Positions 26,300-35,852 of a stretch of 64,000 nucleotides of DNA are shown one piece after another. Location of the stretch: NCBI RefSeq assembly GCF_014192915.1, contig NZ_JACHYN010000005.1, positions 124,001-188,000 on the forward strand. The letters are read 5' to 3'. Within the stretch, counting starts at the first letter, position 1. Each line of letters opens with the position of its first letter. The notes below the pieces were generated by a model. The model made no database searches, was not told where the DNA came from, and worked only from the letters and a program-made list of their open reading frames with translations. Source of the DNA: Azospirillum sp. OGB3 (GTDB taxonomy: Bacteria > Pseudomonadota > Alphaproteobacteria > Azospirillales > Azospirillaceae). A program made the translations under genes and the position numbers.

Positions 26300-26409
26300 C
26301 GGGGCCACCGTCCCCTCCCCGCTTCTGGCGAATCCGTCCACGCCTTGATGCCACCGGAGCCCCGACCGCTCAAGCGCCCACTCGTCGCCGTCGCCCGGTG
26401 GGACGCCCC

Positions 26410-26452
26410 ACATGTCTTATATTGTATTATCAAACTTGTTATGCAATGTATC
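26410..26452. promoter_or_regulatory. AT-rich divergent promoter/operator region
   Basis: A 43-base island of A+T in very GC-rich surroundings, between the GntR gene and the PHP-type gene. It includes TTATATTGTATTATC and TTATGCAATGTATC. A 23-bp partial dyad, TGTATTA...TTATGCA, is centred near 26427; only about half of the half-site positions match, so the operator assignment is weak. Confidence 0.4.
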
Positions 26453-26494
26453 AGCCGTTGCGGCGCGCCGCCCCCTTGCCCGAGGTCCCGTCCC

Positions 26495-28849
26495 ATGAGC
26501 GATCCCGTCTCCGCCGGCCACATCGCCCCCGCCGGCCTTTACGAACGGAACAAGGCCCGCCCGTTCCTCGGGGCGACCGCCTGTTCCCACCGGCGGCTGG
26601 TGGCCGGCGAGTGGACCGAGGTGGCGCTGACCTACGAGGTCGGCGGGTCGGGTCTCGCCGACGGGGCGGGAATCAAGCTGGCGATGAAGTTCTATTCGGA
26701 CTGGGCGCTGTTCCAGACCAGCGACCCCACGGCAGCCAACTTCGTCTCCGCCGAGTACGAGGCGGGACCGCTGGTTCCGGGGCAGAGCCCGGCGACCGTG
26801 CAGGCGCTGAAGGTGCGCTTCGACCAGAAGGGGCACGAGCGGCCCTATCAGAAGGCCATCGTCATCGACGTGATCGACGGCTACCTGAATCCCGGCGACC
26901 GCATCGTGATCCGGCTGGGCGACCGGCGCCAGGGCGGGCCGGGCACACGGGTGCAGACCTTCGTCGAGCAGGGTTTCCGCTTCCGTGTCTTCATCGACCC
27001 GCTGGGCAGCCAGAAATACGCGGAGGTGCCGGGCGATTGCGTGATCGACATCGTGCCGGGCGTTCCCGCCGCCCTGCGGCTGGTCGCGCCACGGCTGATC
27101 GCCCCCGGCCCGGCCTCGCTGCTGCTGCGCGCCGACGACGCTTGGGGCAACTGCTGCCTCGACACCACGCTGGACGCCACTTTGACCGTCACCGGGCCGG
27201 GCGGCGAGAGAGCGCTTGCGGTCGCGCTGGCTCCCGATCCCCAGGCGAACGGCTGGCTGGTCCGGCGCGAGGCGCTCGACCTCGGCGCCGGGGAATGGCG
27301 GATCGCCGCGACGGCGCCGGGCCTCGCCCCCGCCGAAGCCTTCGTCACCGCCGAGGACGGGGCGCCGCGCTCCGTCTACGCCGACCTGCACGTCCATTCC
27401 AACGACACGGTGGGCACCAACGATACCGCCTACAACCTGTCCTACGGTCGTGACGTGGCCGGGCTGGACGTGCTGGGATACACCGCCAACGACTTCAACG
27501 TGACGGAGCGCGCCTGGACCGAAGCGGTGGGCCTGATCGACCGCTACAACGAGCCGGACCGCTTCGTCTGCTACCCCGGCACGGAATGGTGCGGCAACTC
27601 CGCGGCGGGCGGCGACCACAACGTGATCTTCCTGCGCGACGGCGCGCCGCGCTTCCCGGCGAACGGGCGGGGGCAACCGGTGCGCTCCTTCGAATGGAAC
27701 GAGTCGACCCGCGGCGCGCTGCGCCCCGGCGCCTGGCCGCTTGACGACCTTTACGCCGCCTATCGGGACGATCCCGAGGGCCATCTGCTCATCCCCCATG
27801 TCGGCGGGCGGCGCTGCAACCTCGATTGGCACCATCCAGAGCTGGAGCGGCTGATCGAGATCGGCTCCGCCTGGGGCCAGTTCCACTGGGTCTATGCCGA
27901 GGCTCTGGCCCGCGGCTACCGGCTCGGCGCCTCGGCGAGCAGTGACGAGCATCAGGGACGCTGCGGCGGCGGAGCGCCGGCGACCGCCGTGTTCGGGGCG
28001 CGCGGCGGGCTGACCGGCGTCTTCGCCGACCGGCTGGACCGCGCGTCGGTGGGCCGGGCGCTGCGGGCGCGGCGGACCTTCGCGACCACCGGGGAGCGCA
28101 GCTTCGCCAGCCTGCGGCTGGGCGACCGCTGGATGGGCGAGGTGGTCTCGGGCACGGCGGGGGATGCGCTGGACTACCGCCTGCTCGGCGACCGGGGATG
28201 GGAGAACCTGCGCCTGTTCGACGGCGACCGGCTGGTTTGGGAGCGCGACCTGCACCGCGAGCTGGGCCTGTCGGAAACGAGGATCCGCCTGCGGCTGGGC
28301 GGCGCCCGCATCAAGGACCGCTACCGCGGCGCCTACTGGGACGGCGGGATCACCATCACCGGTGCCGCCGTGCAGCGGGTCGAGCCCTTTGGCTTCGACC
28401 ACCCCGAGCAGGGCTGCTGGCGCCGCGACGCGACCACCGTCGCCATCCGCACCGTCACCCACGGCGACAGCGACGGGGTGGAACTGGCGCTGTCGCGGCT
28501 GGCGGGCGCGCGCCTCCAGGTGCGGCTCGCCATTGGCACCTATGTGAAGGTGGGAAACCCGCTGACCCCGCCGCCCAACCCGCACGCCCCGGAAGCGGTT
28601 CTGGACATCGACGGCGACGCGCTGCTGGCCGACGCGGACGCCGGGCACGTCACCCGCACCCTGCCCGGCACCGAGTTGGAGGTGACGGTGGAGCGCGTCA
28701 CCGAGGCGCCGCTGCCCCGCGACCTTGCCGGGCACATCCCGCTCGCCGACCTCAGCCTCGCTCCGGGCCGCGAGCATCCGCTGTTCCTCACCGCGCGCCA
28801 GCGCGACCAGTCGCGGATTTGGACCTCAGCCCTGTTCCTGACGCCGTGA
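26495..28849 (+). CDS. Large PHP-domain protein, DUF3604-like putative metal-dependent hydrolase
   Basis: 784 residues without signal peptide. The N-terminal 290 residues look like beta-sandwich domains; the central part begins with YADLHVHSNDTVGTND (about residue 296), the PHP-type metal site, followed by GTEWCGNSAAGGDHNV and LIPHVGGRRCNLDWHHPE, which add more His/Asp ligands, and SASSDEHQGR. The C-terminal 200 residues are again beta-rich. This resembles DUF3604/PHP proteins whose substrates are not established. PHP domains hydrolyse phosphoesters or related bonds. The gene stands alone with a divergent GntR/UTRA regulator, so it is probably induced by its substrate. Confidence 0.7.
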   Translation: MSDPVSAGHIAPAGLYERNKARPFLGATACSHRRLVAGEWTEVALTYEVGGSGLADGAGIKLAMKFYSDWALFQTSDPTAANFVSAEYEAGPLVPGQSPATVQALKVRFDQKGHERPYQKAIVIDVIDGYLNPGDRIVIRLGDRRQGGPGTRVQTFVEQGFRFRVFIDPLGSQKYAEVPGDCVIDIVPGVPAALRLVAPRLIAPGPASLLLRADDAWGNCCLDTTLDATLTVTGPGGERALAVALAPDPQANGWLVRREALDLGAGEWRIAATAPGLAPAEAFVTAEDGAPRSVYADLHVHSNDTVGTNDTAYNLSYGRDVAGLDVLGYTANDFNVTERAWTEAVGLIDRYNEPDRFVCYPGTEWCGNSAAGGDHNVIFLRDGAPRFPANGRGQPVRSFEWNESTRGALRPGAWPLDDLYAAYRDDPEGHLLIPHVGGRRCNLDWHHPELERLIEIGSAWGQFHWVYAEALARGYRLGASASSDEHQGRCGGGAPATAVFGARGGLTGVFADRLDRASVGRALRARRTFATTGERSFASLRLGDRWMGEVVSGTAGDALDYRLLGDRGWENLRLFDGDRLVWERDLHRELGLSETRIRLRLGGARIKDRYRGAYWDGGITITGAAVQRVEPFGFDHPEQGCWRRDATTVAIRTVTHGDSDGVELALSRLAGARLQVRLAIGTYVKVGNPLTPPPNPHAPEAVLDIDGDALLADADAGHVTRTLPGTELEVTVERVTEAPLPRDLAGHIPLADLSLAPGREHPLFLTARQRDQSRIWTSALFLTP

Positions 28850-28961
28850 GCCCTCCGCTCAGCACCTTGCCAAGTCCGCGGTGGCGGAACGGCGGGCGTC
28901 CGGCCATGGGGCCGGCCCTGACGATGCGCGCCCGCGTCCTGGAGGCGGCGGGACAGGAACC

Positions 28962-31900
28962 TCAGCGGGACGACCCGCCCGCCTCGTCCAGCGCCCTGGC
29001 CAACGCTGCCTCGTCGTAGGGTTTCGGCAGGTGGACGCCGCCGTCGGGCGCCCGGTCGGCCCCCGAGGCGAAGACGACCGGCAGGCCAGGGTGACGTTTC
29101 CGCAGCGCGGCGGCCAACTGCTCTCCCGACATCCCCGGCAGGCTGATGTCCGTCAGCAGGAGGTCGACCGGCTCTGTCCGGGCGATCGCCATGGCCTCCT
29201 CGGCATTGCCGGCTTCAACGACCGCGTGACCGAGGCTTGCCAGCATGTCCACGGCGACGAGGCGGATCAGCGCATCGTCCTCGACCAGCAGCACGCGCAG
29301 GCCCCGGCGGTCGCCCGTTCCCGCCGGCGCGGGTTCGGCGGGCGGCTGCGCCGCCGCTCCCCCCGGGGCGGACTGGCCCTTCGTCCTCTGCTGCTGGTTG
29401 CCCAGGACATGCCGCACTTTGCGGGCCAGCGCCTCGCGGGTGTAGGGCTTGCTCAGCAGCTCGACACCAAGATCGAGACGCCCGCCATGGACGATCGCGT
29501 TCTCGGTGTAGCCCGAGGTGAACAGGACAGCGATCCCCGGCAGCCGTTCCTTCGCGCGGCGCGCCAGCTCCGGGCTGCGCAACGCCCCCGGCATGACGAC
29601 GTCGGTGAACAGCAGGTCGATCGGCACGCCGCTTTCCACGATGGCCAGCGCGCTCTGCGCGTCCCGCGCCTTGAGCACACGGTAGCCGAGGTCGGCCATC
29701 ATCTCGACCACGGTTGCGCGCACGTCGTCGTCGTCCTCGACCACCAGAACGGTTTCCGACCCGCCGGCCTCCGGCCCGTTGTCGATCACCGTCACGACGT
29801 CTTCCGCCTGATGCGCGCGTGGCAGGTACACGCGGACCGTGGTTCCCTGGCCGGGCTCGCTGTAGATCTTGACGTGACCGCCCGACTGCTTGACGAAACC
29901 GTAGACCATGCTGAGGCCGAGGCCGGTGCCCTGCCCCTCCGGCTTGGTCGTGAAGAACGGCTCGAAGACGTGATCCAGCACGTCCGGCGGAATGCCGCAG
30001 CCGGTGTCCGTCACCGCCAGCATGACATATTGGCCGGGCGTCACCTCGGCGTGCCGGGCGGCGTAGGGGTCATCCAGGAAGGCGTTGCCGGCCTCGATGG
30101 TCAGCCGGCCGTGGCCGTTCATCGCGTCGCGGGCGTTGATCGCCAGGTTGAGCAGCGCGTTCTCGACCTGGCTCTCGTCGGCGAAGGTGGTCCACAGGCC
30201 CCCGGTGATCATGGTCTCGATCTCGACGCCCTCACCGAGCACCCGGCGCAGCATCTCGTCGAGGCCGCGGACGAGCCGGCCCAAATTGACCACCCGAGGA
30301 GCCAGGGGTTGGCGCCGGCCGAAGGCGAGGAGCTGGGCGACCAGCTTCGACCCCCGGCTGACACCGCTCAGCGCGTTCTGCAACCGCTGCTCGGCGCGGC
30401 CATTCCCCGCGATGTCCTTCGCCAGCAGCTGGAGGTTGCCGGAGATGACCTGGAGCAAGTTGTTGAAATCGTGCGCCACCCCGCCGGTCAACTTGCCGAC
30501 CGCGTCCATCTTCTGGGCTTGGCGAAGCTGCGCCTCGGCGCGTTCCCGCTCGGCGATGGCCGAGGCGATGCGCTGCTCCAGCAGGTCGTTGAGCCGTCGT
30601 TGGGCATCCTCGACCTCCTTGCGCTCGGTGATGTCGATCACCGAACCGATGTAGCCGAGGAACCCGCCGTCCGAACCGAAGCGCGGGGCGGCGGCGTCGA
30701 TCGCCCAGCGATAGACCCCGTCGGTCCGCCGCAGCCGGTATTCCAGCCGGAACGCCTCCTGCTTCGCGTTGGCGGTCAGGAACACGTCCGCCGCAGCCTG
30801 CTTGTCGTCGGGATGGATCGCGTCCAGCCAGCCGAACCCCAACCCCGTCTCGGGGGTCTGGCCGGTGAACTCGTACCAGGACTTGTTGAGGTAGGTGCAG
30901 GAGGCGTCGAGTTCGGTGACCCAGACCATCACCGGGGCGTGGTCGGCGAGATTGCGGAAGCGCGCCTCGCTCTCGCGCAGCGCGTTGTCCGCCTCGCGGC
31001 GCAGGCGCACCATCGCCAGGGCGGTGTCGACGCGGGCGATCAGTTCGCGCGCCGAGAACGGCTTGACCAGATAATCGTCGGCGCCCGCCGACAACCCCTC
31101 GACGCTCGCCTCCTCGCCGGCGCGGGCCGACAGCAGGATGACCGGCAGGTCGCGCAGATGGGCATCCTCGCGGATCGCCCGCAGCAGGCCGAAGCCGTCC
31201 AGAACGGGCATCATGATGTCGGTCAGGACGAGGTCCGGGCGGTTCGCGCGCATTGCCGCCAGGGCGGCCTCCCCGTCGGGAACGGCATCGACGATGTAGC
31301 GGCCATTCAGCAGGCGGCTCACATAGTCGCGCATGTCGGCGTTGTCGTCGGCCAAAACGAGACGCGGACACTCGCCTGTCACCGGCACCACGACCGTCTC
31401 CGCCGCGCCGATGAACGGTGCCGGCGCATCGCCTTCGGCGGCGGCCGAGCCGGGCAGCCAGCGCAGCGCCTCCTCGACGTAGGTCTGGGTTCGCACGCCG
31501 GTCGAGGCGCCGGTCGGCTCCGACAGGACGCGCTCCTGCGGCAGATGGGCGGTGCCGTACGGAAGGGTGATGATGAAGGCCGACCCGCGCCCCAATTCGC
31601 TCTCGACCCGGATCGCCCCGCCATGCAGCTTGACGAGTTCCTGGACGAGGGCGAGGCCGATGCCAGTGCCTTCGTGGCTGCGCCCCCGCGCGCCCTCGAC
31701 CCGGTGGAAGCGCTCGAACAGGCGCGGCAGCTCGGATTCGAGGATGCCGGTTCCGGAATCGCGCACCACCAGTTCGACACCCCCGTCGACCGGCTTAAGA
31801 GAGACCGCGATCCCACCGTCGAAGGTGAACTTGAAAGCGTTCGACAGCAGATTGAGGACGACCGTTTCCCACATTCCACGATCAACATGGATTGGCGCCG

Positions 31901-33266
31901 GCAGCGGTGGGCAGTCGACGGTGAGGCGCAGCCCGGCCCGCTCGCAGGCCGAGCGGAAGCCGCTCGCCAGCTCGGCCGTGTAGGCCGCGAGGTCGGTCGG
32001 CTCATAGCGCGCCTGGGTCCGTCCGGCCTCGATGCGTGAAAAGTCCAGAAGCGCGTTGACGAGCTTGAGCAGGCGCTGCCCGTTGCGATGGACCACCACC
32101 AGATTCTCGCGATGGTCCCGCATCCGCTCCGGCTCGGCCTGCAACACCTCCTCCAGCGGACCGAGCATGAGGGTCAGCGGCGTGCGGAATTCGTGGCTGA
32201 TGTTCGAGAAGAACACCGTCTTGGCGCGGTCGATCTCGGCCAGCATCTCGGCCCGCCGCCGCTCGGCCTCGTAGGTCTGGACGTTGGTGATGGCCGCGGC
32301 GATCTGCCCCGCCACCAGACCGAGGAAGCGCCGGTAATCGTCGTCGAACAGGCGGAACGGATTCAGGCCGACGACAAGGAGGCCGGCCCGGCCCGCCTCG
32401 CCGCTGGCCGGGATCGGGATCGTCGCGGCCTGGGCGGGCGGGCGGCGCCAAACGCCGGGCGGCAGGTCAGCGCCGAACATCGCCGCCAAATCATCGACCA
32501 GCACCGCGTCGTGGAGCGTCGGGGTGAAGGGCCACACCGACGTGCCGTCCACCGCCAGAACCTCGGGAGCCGCCGGGTGGCCACGCTCGATGCCGCAGGA
32601 CCCGGCGAGGGACGCGCTGGAACCGTCGGGCTCGGCCACGTAAAGCAGCGCGAAGGGCAGATCCCGCGGATTGGTGGCGAGGGCCTGGGCGCTGCGCTCG
32701 CACACCTCCGGCAGGGTGCGGGCGTCAGCGGCGCCCGCGGCGAGATCGCGCAGCAAGGTTAGCTGCCGTTCACCGATGATCCGTTGCGTGTCGTCGGTGT
32801 TGGCGCAGATGATGCCGCCGGGGCTGCCGTCGTCGTCGGGGACCGGGCTGTAGGAGAAGGTGTAGTAGGTCTCCTCCGGATAGCCGTTGCGCTCCATGAC
32901 GAGGAGCTGCCCCTCGACGTAGGTCCCCTCGTCGCCCGTCATGGCCGTCGCCAGCATCGGGCCGATGTCGCCCCAGATCTCCCGCCAGACGACCGACGTC
33001 GGCCGTCCGAGCGCCCAGGGATGCTTGCCGCCGATGATGGATTTGTATGCGTCGTTGTAGAAATAGATCAGGTCCCGGCCCCAGCCGACCCAGATCGGCT
33101 GGCGGGACGTCAGCATGATCCGTACCGCGGTCTTCAGGCTGCGCGGCCAGTCCTCGGGCGGGCCGAGCACCGTCGACGCCCAGTCGAACGCGCGCATCTG
33201 CGCGCCCATCTCGCCGCCGCTGGCGAGGAAATCGGGAGCGGCGGAGACGTCGGTCTCGTTGGACAT
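28962..33266 (-). CDS. Giant hybrid sensor histidine kinase with two kinase cores and three receivers
   Basis: 1434 residues, apparently cytoplasmic (no transmembrane helix). In order: PAS-like domain (about 20-165), GAF (about 170-330), HisKA with ISHEFRTPL (His about 355) and HATPase (to about 560), receiver 1 (VLADDN, LTDIMMP with phospho-Asp about 680, LVKPF), PAS 2 (about 768-890), a second HisKA with GGVAHDFNNLLQ (about 930) and HATPase (GQGTGLGLSMV, about 1110), receiver 2 (VVEDDDDV, FTDVVMP), receiver 3 (LLVEDDAL, LTDISLPG). ATG 33266 is preferred, but an in-frame ATG ten codons upstream exists. No output domain and no adjacent response regulator; the partner must be elsewhere. Confidence 0.9.
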   Translation of the reverse strand: MSNETDVSAAPDFLASGGEMGAQMRAFDWASTVLGPPEDWPRSLKTAVRIMLTSRQPIWVGWGRDLIYFYNDAYKSIIGGKHPWALGRPTSVVWREIWGDIGPMLATAMTGDEGTYVEGQLLVMERNGYPEETYYTFSYSPVPDDDGSPGGIICANTDDTQRIIGERQLTLLRDLAAGAADARTLPEVCERSAQALATNPRDLPFALLYVAEPDGSSASLAGSCGIERGHPAAPEVLAVDGTSVWPFTPTLHDAVLVDDLAAMFGADLPPGVWRRPPAQAATIPIPASGEAGRAGLLVVGLNPFRLFDDDYRRFLGLVAGQIAAAITNVQTYEAERRRAEMLAEIDRAKTVFFSNISHEFRTPLTLMLGPLEEVLQAEPERMRDHRENLVVVHRNGQRLLKLVNALLDFSRIEAGRTQARYEPTDLAAYTAELASGFRSACERAGLRLTVDCPPLPAPIHVDRGMWETVVLNLLSNAFKFTFDGGIAVSLKPVDGGVELVVRDSGTGILESELPRLFERFHRVEGARGRSHEGTGIGLALVQELVKLHGGAIRVESELGRGSAFIITLPYGTAHLPQERVLSEPTGASTGVRTQTYVEEALRWLPGSAAAEGDAPAPFIGAAETVVVPVTGECPRLVLADDNADMRDYVSRLLNGRYIVDAVPDGEAALAAMRANRPDLVLTDIMMPVLDGFGLLRAIREDAHLRDLPVILLSARAGEEASVEGLSAGADDYLVKPFSARELIARVDTALAMVRLRREADNALRESEARFRNLADHAPVMVWVTELDASCTYLNKSWYEFTGQTPETGLGFGWLDAIHPDDKQAAADVFLTANAKQEAFRLEYRLRRTDGVYRWAIDAAAPRFGSDGGFLGYIGSVIDITERKEVEDAQRRLNDLLEQRIASAIAERERAEAQLRQAQKMDAVGKLTGGVAHDFNNLLQVISGNLQLLAKDIAGNGRAEQRLQNALSGVSRGSKLVAQLLAFGRRQPLAPRVVNLGRLVRGLDEMLRRVLGEGVEIETMITGGLWTTFADESQVENALLNLAINARDAMNGHGRLTIEAGNAFLDDPYAARHAEVTPGQYVMLAVTDTGCGIPPDVLDHVFEPFFTTKPEGQGTGLGLSMVYGFVKQSGGHVKIYSEPGQGTTVRVYLPRAHQAEDVVTVIDNGPEAGGSETVLVVEDDDDVRATVVEMMADLGYRVLKARDAQSALAIVESGVPIDLLFTDVVMPGALRSPELARRAKERLPGIAVLFTSGYTENAIVHGGRLDLGVELLSKPYTREALARKVRHVLGNQQQRTKGQSAPGGAAAQPPAEPAPAGTGDRRGLRVLLVEDDALIRLVAVDMLASLGHAVVEAGNAEEAMAIARTEPVDLLLTDISLPGMSGEQLAAALRKRHPGLPVVFASGADRAPDGGVHLPKPYDEAALARALDEAGGSSR

Positions 33267-33448
33267 GCGTAGGCGTCCCGTCCTTCCTGTTCTCATTCCC
33301 CCACAACAGGGGCGTGACCGTTGGTGCACAGCGGGACGCCACTTTAAGCTGATCTGGGGGACGGCGGCGAGAAACGATTTGTTAGCCCAATAGCAATAGG
33401 TCGGGCTTCAAATCCGAAAGGAGCAGCGTCGGAGACCGGGATCGCCAC

Positions 33449-34309
33449 TCAGGCGAAGCGCTTCGCTCCGGCGACGCACAGCACGATCAGCCCGGCCACG
33501 GCGATCATGCTCCAGCCTACCGGCTCGTTCAGCAGAAAGCCCGCCAGCGTCAGTCCGAAAAAGGGCTGGAGCAGTTGCAGCTGTCCGACCCCGGCGATGC
33601 CGCCGAGCGCCAGCCCCCGGTACCAGAAGATGAAGCCGATCAGCATGCTGAAGACGGAGACGTAAGCGAGGCCGATCCAGGCCGAAGCCCCAATGCCCGA
33701 CCAGCCGTCCGGCATGGTCGCCAGCGCCAGGCCGGCCATCACCGGCGTCGTCAGCACGAGCGCCCAGGAGATCACCTGCCAGCCGCCCAGACGGCGCGAC
33801 AGCACCGCGCCTTCGGCGTAGCCCAGCCCGCAGAGCAGGATGGCGGCCACCATCAGGGCAGCCCCGGTGAGCGACGCGCCGCCGCCCTGCGCCAGGGCGA
33901 AGCCGACCACCGCGAGGCTGCCAAGGCCCGAGAACAGCCAGAAGACCGGCTTCGGCCGCTCCCGGCCGCGCAGCACGCCGAACAGCGCGGTGGAGAGCGG
34001 CAAGAGGCCGATGAAGACGATGGACTGCGCGGAGGTGATGTGGCGGAGCGCCAGCGCGGTGAGCAGCGGAAAGCCGACGACCACGCCGAGCGCCACGACC
34101 GCGAGCGGCGCGAGGTCGCCGCGCCGTGGGCGGGCCTGCCGCAGCGCGGCCAGCAGGGCTCCCGCCAGCAGGGCGGCGATCAGCGCCCGCGCCGAGGTCA
34201 GGAACAAGGGCGAGAAACCGCCGACCGCGACGCGCGTCGCCGGCAGCGATCCGCTGAAAATGAGCACGCCCAGCAACCCGCTGCCCCAACCCGCTGTCGC
34301 CCACCGCAT
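33449..34309 (-). CDS. EamA/DMT family transporter (drug/metabolite exporter)
   Basis: 286 residues, ten hydrophobic segments in two EamA repeats (first SGSLPATRVAVGGFSPLFLT, second from about residue 150). RhaT/YdcZ-like DMT proteins export amino acids, amines or other metabolites. ATG 34309 is taken because GGAAAGGAT precedes it; the frame is open to 34468 but that part is not hydrophobic or conserved. The gene diverges from a MocR-type regulator, a common pairing for exporters of PLP-linked compounds or amino acids. Confidence 0.88.
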   Translation of the reverse strand: MRWATAGWGSGLLGVLIFSGSLPATRVAVGGFSPLFLTSARALIAALLAGALLAALRQARPRRGDLAPLAVVALGVVVGFPLLTALALRHITSAQSIVFIGLLPLSTALFGVLRGRERPKPVFWLFSGLGSLAVVGFALAQGGGASLTGAALMVAAILLCGLGYAEGAVLSRRLGGWQVISWALVLTTPVMAGLALATMPDGWSGIGASAWIGLAYVSVFSMLIGFIFWYRGLALGGIAGVGQLQLLQPFFGLTLAGFLLNEPVGWSMIAVAGLIVLCVAGAKRFA

Positions 34310-34387
34310 CCCGTGATCCTTTCCCGTCCCGCGCTTATCGCGGAGCGAGCCTACGCGGCGGACGCTGGCGGAGACAGCGACGGTCCC

Positions 34388-34409
34388 ATACAATCGCACC
34401 GAACTGTAT
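34388..34409. promoter_or_regulatory. Inverted repeat in the EamA/MocR divergent promoter
   Basis: ATACA and TGTAT are separated by 12 bases in the 137-base gap between the two divergent genes. It is a candidate binding site for the MocR regulator, which usually recognises paired short sites. The TTGG that follows may extend it. Confidence 0.35.
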
Positions 34410-34446
34410 TGGTACTGCGTGCAACACACCTGTCGAAGGCGGCGTG

Positions 34447-35844
34447 ATGACGAACCGACTGGGCACACGGACGACGGAGGTTATGGACGCGATCCGCCAG
34501 AGGATGGCGGACCGTCGCCTGTCTCCGGGCGAGCGCCTCCCCTCCATCCGTCGCTTCGCCGCGACCATGGGCGTGTCGCCCTCGACCGTGGTGGAGGCCT
34601 ATGACCGTCTCGCCGCGGACGGCGTGATCCGCTCGCGGCCCGGTTCCGGCTTCTATGTGTCCGGCGCCCTGCCGCCGCTGGCGCTGGCCGAGGCCGAACC
34701 GCGCCGCGACCGCGCCATCGATCCCTTCTGGGTGTCGCGCCAGTCGCTCGATTCCGGTGCGGAGATGCTGAAGCCCGGCTGTGGGTGGCTGCCGGCGGAC
34801 TGGATGCCCAACACCGCCCTGCGCCGCGCCCTCCGCCGTCTCGCAAACGCCGACGATGCCCTGCTGGCGGATTATGGAAGCACGCGCGGCTCGCCCGCCC
34901 TGCGCCGGCTCCTGGCCCGGCAGTTCGCGGAGGAAGGAATCGCCGTCAGTGCCGACCAGATCCTTCTGACCGGATCGGGGACCCAGGCGATCGACCTGAT
35001 CTGCCGTTTCCTGCTGCGCCCGGGGGACGCGGTGCTGGTCGACGACCCCTGCTACTTCAACTTCCAGGCCCTGCTGCGCGCCCATCAGGTCCGCATCGTC
35101 GGCGTCCCCTACACGCCGAGCGGCCCGGACACCACGCTCTTCGCCGCGGCGCTGGCCGAGCACCGGCCCCGCCTCTACATCACCAACGCGGCGCTGCACA
35201 ACCCGACCGGCGCCACGATGTCGGCGCAGACGGCGCACCGGCTGCTCAAGGCCGCCGCCGCCCACGACGTCACGATCGTCGAGGACGACATCTTCGCCGG
35301 TTTCGAGCCGGACCCCTCGCCGCGCCTCGCCGTCCTCGACGGGCTGGCCCAGGTCATCCGGATCGGCAGCTTCTCCAAGACGCTCTCCGCCTCGGTCCGC
35401 TGCGGCTACCTCGCGGCGCGGCCGGACTGGGTGGAAGCGCTGGTCGATCTCCAGGTCGCGACGAATTTCGGCGGCCCCAGCCCGGTCGCCGCTGACCTCG
35501 TCCTGGCGATCCTCGGCGACGGCGGCTACCGCAAGCATCTCGACGGGCTGCGCCGCCGTCTGGCGCGGGCGCGGCGCGAGACGGCGGACCGGCTGGTGGC
35601 CCTTGGCCTGGAGCCCTGGCTGATGCCGCGCGGCGGCTTCTATCTGTGGTGCCGCCTGCCGGAGGGCCGGGACGCGGCGGCCGTCGCGCGGGCGGCGCTG
35701 GACGAACGGGTGGTCCTCGCCCCCGGCAACGTCTTCAGCGCCAGCCAGTCGGCCACCGGCTTTCTGCGCTTCAACGTCGCCCAGATGGGCGACCCGCGCG
35801 TCTTCGAGGTCCTGAAGCGCGCCACGGTGGCCGCGGAGCCATAG
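34447..35844 (+). CDS. MocR family regulator: GntR DNA-binding domain fused to class I aminotransferase
   Basis: 465 residues. The N-terminal winged helix (about 10-75: LSPGERLPSIRRFAATMGVSPSTVVEAYDRL) is joined to an aminotransferase fold with the PLP lysine in GSFSKTLSASVRCGY and LHNPTGATMS, VEDDIFAGFE. These proteins use the aminotransferase part as a PLP/amino-acid sensor. ATG 34447 or GTG 34444 is the start; both are close to AAGG. It probably controls the divergent EamA exporter. Confidence 0.9.
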   Translation: MTNRLGTRTTEVMDAIRQRMADRRLSPGERLPSIRRFAATMGVSPSTVVEAYDRLAADGVIRSRPGSGFYVSGALPPLALAEAEPRRDRAIDPFWVSRQSLDSGAEMLKPGCGWLPADWMPNTALRRALRRLANADDALLADYGSTRGSPALRRLLARQFAEEGIAVSADQILLTGSGTQAIDLICRFLLRPGDAVLVDDPCYFNFQALLRAHQVRIVGVPYTPSGPDTTLFAAALAEHRPRLYITNAALHNPTGATMSAQTAHRLLKAAAAHDVTIVEDDIFAGFEPDPSPRLAVLDGLAQVIRIGSFSKTLSASVRCGYLAARPDWVEALVDLQVATNFGGPSPVAADLVLAILGDGGYRKHLDGLRRRLARARRETADRLVALGLEPWLMPRGGFYLWCRLPEGRDAAAVARAALDERVVLAPGNVFSASQSATGFLRFNVAQMGDPRVFEVLKRATVAAEP

Positions 35845-35852
35845 GCTCCGGG

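Noticed and set aside
26417..28777. 786-codon minus-strand frame opposite the PHP-type gene
   Set aside because: No domain-like pattern; it overlaps the AT-rich promoter region and the PHP-type gene keeps its metal-site motifs.
28881..32039. 1052-codon plus-strand frame opposite the hybrid kinase
   Set aside because: Antisense shadow caused by GC-rich third positions; the minus strand shows kinase and receiver motifs throughout.
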